Shown here piece after piece: positions 34,413-37,291 of a stretch of 37,291 bases of DNA. This stretch comes from Candidatus Aminicenantota bacterium (lineage in GTDB: Bacteria > Acidobacteriota > Aminicenantia > Aminicenantales > Aminicenantaceae): assembly GCA_011049545.1 (NCBI GenBank), contig DRHQ01000105.1, forward strand, positions 1-37,291, written 5' to 3'. Under the pieces are notes generated by a model. It ran no database searches, was not told the origin of the DNA, and saw only the letters and a program-made list of their open reading frames with translations. Positions within the stretch are counted from its first letter, which is position 1, and the number at the start of each line of letters is the position of its first letter. Position numbers and translations under genes: made by a program.

Positions 34413-37088
34413 ATGGGGCTCATGATACGGGATTTCGTCCTTAAAGATGGCTCTAAAATTGCTATAATCGGTGGGGGTCCTGCGGGTTCCTTATTTGCCC
34501 ATTTCGCACAAAAATGGTCCACTCAAAAAGATATCGATGTTTCCGTTACCATTTTCGACGGTAAGGACTTTTTACAGAAGGGACCAAAAGGCTGCAACCT
34601 CTGCGCCGGAGTCATAGCAGAAAGCTTGGACCAAAAGCTGAAAGAGGAAGGCATATTTCTCCCTGAAAAAAGGATAATCAGTAGAGTAGAGGGATACTGC
34701 CTTCATGTGGACAGCGAAAGCCTCCTCCTTTCTTGTGCTGAAAATGAGATAAATTCTATAGCTACAGTCTTTAGAGGTAATGGCCCCCGTTATTCAACCT
34801 TTCCTGAAATCATTAGTTTTGATGATTTTCTTTTGAGCTGGGCCCAAGATAGAGGAGCAGAGGTCGTCTCCCAGCCTGTATGGGAAATAAAATTACCTAA
34901 GGATAAATCCAAGCCTATAAGTTTATACTATGGGAATAAAGAAAATCTTCGAAAATTCGACGCAGATTTAGTAGTAGGAGCCTTTGGAGTGAATACCTAT
35001 CTCATGAAAGAAATTCAGAATCTTGGGTTTGGCTACAAACCTCCCCAGACTATTACTACCTACCAGGCAGAGATCAAATTAGGTAAAGAAGAAGTTTTAA
35101 AACATTTCGGCAACACAATCCATGTCTATATGCCAAAATCAAAAGATATCAGGTATGCTACAATAACTCCTAAAGGAGACTATGTCAGCATAACGTTAAT
35201 CGGGAAAAAAAACGCCACAAAAGACATCTTTCAAGAATTCCTTAATCTTGAAGAAATTCAAAACAGGATTCCACTCCTTAAGCCTCACTGTTTTTGTTAC
35301 CCAAAAATTGTTATCTCCCCCTCAAAAAACTCCTTTACTCATCGACTGGTGATGATAGGGGATGCCAGCTTCTCACGCCATTACAAAAACGGGATTGAAT
35401 CAGCTTTTATCACGGCCCAACTGGCAGCAGAGACTGCATTCTGCTCTGGGATTGACGCTTCTTCTTTTTCTTCCTCTTACTACAAACATGCGAAAAAGCT
35501 AATCATCCATGACAATTATTACGGCCGATTCCTTTTCTTGATCAATGATATAATTTCTTCCATACCTCTCCTAACTCAATCCCATTTATCCTTAGCCAAA
35601 AAGAAGGGGAACAAGGATTCCCCAAAGAAAATAAGGTCAATCCTCTGGAATATGTTCACGGGCAATATTCCCTACCGTGACATATTCAAGATTCTCCTGG
35701 ATTTCAACCTGCAAATTTCTCTTTTATTGAATACGTTCAAACTCCTTTTTATAAAATTAAAAAATCCTATTACCTATTTTGGCAAAAGATCTTCCGCATC
35801 AACTACGCTTCCTCCGCTCAAAAATAATAAGGTGATTGTTATCATCGGAGGAGGTCCAGCAGGATCCAGCTGTGCCATAAAGCTCAAGAAATTAGCCCTT
35901 CAAAAAGGAATAAACATCAGAATAATTGTTTATGAAGGCAAAAGATTTGAAAAGAAAAGCTACTATAACCAGTGCCTTGGAGTACTCTCTCCACCTTTAG
36001 ACAAAATTATGGAAGGCGAATTAGGTATTCCATTCCCCTGGGAGATTATTCAGAAAAAAATAAACGGCTACGTTGTTCACTCGGATAATAATGTCATTAA
36101 ACTCTCAGGTGAGCATGATCCTTCTTACGCCTGCCGAAGGGTTGAGTTTGACAACTACCTCTTTCAGAAAGCAAAAGAGATGGGAGTTGAGATTACCCCA
36201 GCTCGAGTGATTGATCTCGATTTCAGCTCCGATGGAGTTATGGTTTACAGCGAAAGTAATAATATAAAGGCTGATGTTGTTGTCGGTGCTTTCGGCTTGG
36301 ACGACGGCATGGCCAAGATTTTCGAAAGGATAACTCCCTACCGTCAGCCAAAATTTCTCTCTTCTATCGTAACCAAAATGCATCCGGGAGAAAAGGCCAT
36401 GACAGAATTTGGAGATTATCTTTATGCTTTCCTTCCCTCTTCTCTTCCTCACGTCGAATTCGGCGCTATCACTCCCAAAGGAAACCATCTCAGCCTGAAC
36501 ATAGCAGGGAAAAAAGTTGATGCTGATATGTTGGACAAATTCATCAATCTTCCGTCAGTAAGAAAAGCTTTACCCGATAATTTAGATAATTTCTTGCCTC
36601 AACTATATTACTTTAAGGGGAAATTTCCCACTCTTCCTGGCAAAGGTGTCATAGGAGACAGGTATGTCATGGTGGGCGATTCTGCAGGTTTAAATCGGCC
36701 CTTCAAAGGGAAAGGCATTAATTCAGCGGTCATTACAGGGATAAGAGCAGCAGAGGTTATTCTCAATCACGGTATTTCTAAAGAAGCTTTTAAAGAGTAT
36801 CTGAAGAGCTGCGCTGAACTAACTGATGACATACCTTACGGAAAAATAGTAAGATATTTAACTAATAAATCCTCTAAATATGGTTTATTAGATGGCGTAT
36901 TAGAAACAGCCAAAAAAGAGAAAGCCATGAGACGTGCATTCTTTAACATTATCTCAGGCCAGGAAACATATAAAAAGACCTGGCAACAAACAAGAAATTT
37001 TAAGCTTCTCTCCAAAATAGTTATCAAAGTAATTATAAGTAGATTTTTTAAAAAAAAGAATTTTGGTCTAAATTATATCTTCTTCTAG
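34413..37088 (+). CDS. Tandem-duplicated geranylgeranyl-reductase-like flavoprotein
   Basis: An 891-residue fusion of two copies of a FAD-dependent oxidoreductase of the geranylgeranyl reductase family. Each copy has a Rossmann GGGPAGS (from residues 20 and 479), a Cys-bearing segment (GCNLCAGVIAESL; QCLGVLSPPLD), VVGAFG, and an FAD-closing GD motif (IGDASFSRHYKNGIESAF; VGDSAGLNRPFKGKGINSA). Single-copy relatives are about 350-450 residues, so this is a full head-to-tail duplication whose first copy has a changed GD region. Known members reduce isoprenoid double bonds in lipids or menaquinone (MenJ); saturating menaquinone would fit the neighbours, but the substrate is unknown. ATG 34413 overlaps a TATAAT; ATG 34422 is an alternative start. 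Confidence 0.82.
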   Translation: MGLMIRDFVLKDGSKIAIIGGGPAGSLFAHFAQKWSTQKDIDVSVTIFDGKDFLQKGPKGCNLCAGVIAESLDQKLKEEGIFLPEKRIISRVEGYCLHVDSESLLLSCAENEINSIATVFRGNGPRYSTFPEIISFDDFLLSWAQDRGAEVVSQPVWEIKLPKDKSKPISLYYGNKENLRKFDADLVVGAFGVNTYLMKEIQNLGFGYKPPQTITTYQAEIKLGKEEVLKHFGNTIHVYMPKSKDIRYATITPKGDYVSITLIGKKNATKDIFQEFLNLEEIQNRIPLLKPHCFCYPKIVISPSKNSFTHRLVMIGDASFSRHYKNGIESAFITAQLAAETAFCSGIDASSFSSSYYKHAKKLIIHDNYYGRFLFLINDIISSIPLLTQSHLSLAKKKGNKDSPKKIRSILWNMFTGNIPYRDIFKILLDFNLQISLLLNTFKLLFIKLKNPITYFGKRSSASTTLPPLKNNKVIVIIGGGPAGSSCAIKLKKLALQKGINIRIIVYEGKRFEKKSYYNQCLGVLSPPLDKIMEGELGIPFPWEIIQKKINGYVVHSDNNVIKLSGEHDPSYACRRVEFDNYLFQKAKEMGVEITPARVIDLDFSSDGVMVYSESNNIKADVVVGAFGLDDGMAKIFERITPYRQPKFLSSIVTKMHPGEKAMTEFGDYLYAFLPSSLPHVEFGAITPKGNHLSLNIAGKKVDADMLDKFINLPSVRKALPDNLDNFLPQLYYFKGKFPTLPGKGVIGDRYVMVGDSAGLNRPFKGKGINSAVITGIRAAEVILNHGISKEAFKEYLKSCAELTDDIPYGKIVRYLTNKSSKYGLLDGVLETAKKEKAMRRAFFNIISGQETYKKTWQQTRNFKLLSKIVIKVIISRFFKKKNFGLNYIFF

Positions 37089-37122
37089 CTATCATACCTA
37101 TAAAATTTTAAAGGAGGAGAAA

Positions 37123-37272
37123 ATGGCTAAAAAAAAGAGGACCTTACTAATCACCATAATTGCCTTCACTGTCTTTTTTTTAAGTTCTATTTTGGTATCA
37201 AACTCATCCCTCTCCAAAGCGCCTTCTATCGCTGCCAGTAAAAATTGCAAAGAGTGTCATGAAGAGATATAC
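37123..37272 (+). CDS. Truncated multiheme cytochrome c, N-terminus only
   Basis: The first 50 residues of an exported cytochrome. The start has AAAGGAGGAG just upstream. The lysine-rich N-terminus MAKKKRTLLITIIAFTVFFL is a signal peptide, and one heme motif C42-K-E-C45-H46 follows. The frame appears to continue to the contig end, but from 37273 on the bases are adapter, so the following six codons (LSLIHI) are not genomic. It lies 34 bp after the flavoprotein gene and could be co-transcribed. The family cannot be judged from 50 residues; NCKECHEEIY is common in c3- and c554-like proteins. Confidence 0.8.
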
Positions 37273-37291
37273 CTGTCTCTTATACACATCT
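37273..37291. other. Tn5/Nextera mosaic-end adapter, sequencing artefact
   Basis: CTGTCTCTTATACACATCT is exactly the 19-base reverse complement of the Nextera transposase mosaic end. It lies at the very end of the contig and interrupts a reading frame, so it is library adapter left in the assembly, not part of the genome. Confidence 0.95.

Noticed and set aside
1-37291. CRISPR arrays, tRNA or rRNA genes
   Set aside because: No regularly spaced direct repeats and no tRNA or rRNA signatures were seen; the repeated CxxCH codons in cytochrome genes are protein repeats.

Overview
The window is a stretch of an AT-rich genome (by eye roughly 37-40% G+C over most of its length) from a Gram-negative, anaerobically respiring bacterium. 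The outer-membrane porin-cytochrome set, the menaquinol-type cytochrome b modules and the Tat-type Fe-S proteins support a double membrane and extracellular or periplasmic respiration of the kind known from Geobacter, Shewanella and uncultivated subsurface phyla. I cannot name the phylum from sequence alone. The right end of the contig carries a 19-base exact match to the Tn5/Nextera mosaic end, so the last bases are library adapter rather than genome.

Layout. 1-3.4 kb: housekeeping (dGTPase-like, DUF2284, YggS) and an Rrf2-type regulator, with small palindromic repeats. 3.7-6.6 kb: a histidine kinase with a c-type heme motif in its periplasmic sensor, followed by a sigma-54-dependent NtrC-type activator. 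6.8-12.3 kb: a sigma-54 promoter, then a lone receiver protein, a decaheme MtrA/DmsE-type cytochrome, an MtrB/PioB-type beta-barrel and a large exported decaheme cytochrome, ending in a clear terminator. 12.5-14.7 kb: the ResB/CcsA cytochrome c maturation pair. 15.0-19.8 kb, minus strand: an 18-heme NapC-like cytochrome, Rieske protein, cytochrome b and nonaheme cytochrome. 20.3-28.0 kb, plus strand: octaheme cytochrome, Tat Fe-S protein, NrfD, a 19-heme cytochrome fused to a b-type membrane domain, then a two-gene split version of that fusion. 28.0-30.4 kb, minus strand: a second heme-motif kinase and a lone receiver. 30.9-31.4 kb: a tetraheme cytochrome. 31.5-34.0 kb: thiE-thiL-thiM. 34.4-37.1 kb: a tandem-duplicated geranylgeranyl-reductase-like flavoprotein, then a truncated cytochrome gene.

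How it fits together. The window holds about 93 c-type heme-binding motifs. Several inner-membrane quinol-oxidising modules (NapC-like/Rieske/cytochrome b; Fe-S/NrfD; fused and split CbcL-like b/c cytochromes) could feed periplasmic cytochromes and then the MtrAB-type conduit through the outer membrane to the exported decaheme protein. ResB/CcsA would attach the hemes.

The most striking signal is regulatory. Two well-separated operons each have a sigma-54 -24/-12 promoter preceded by a pair of GGGT...ACCC-type palindromes whose centres are exactly 20 bp apart, at 113/133 bp and 112/132 bp from the -12 element. A third sigma-54 promoter faces the octaheme/Fe-S/NrfD operon. The natural candidate activator is the NtrC-type protein at 5193-6584, controlled by the heme-motif kinase beside it. 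This suggests one redox-sensing switch for the whole electron-export apparatus.
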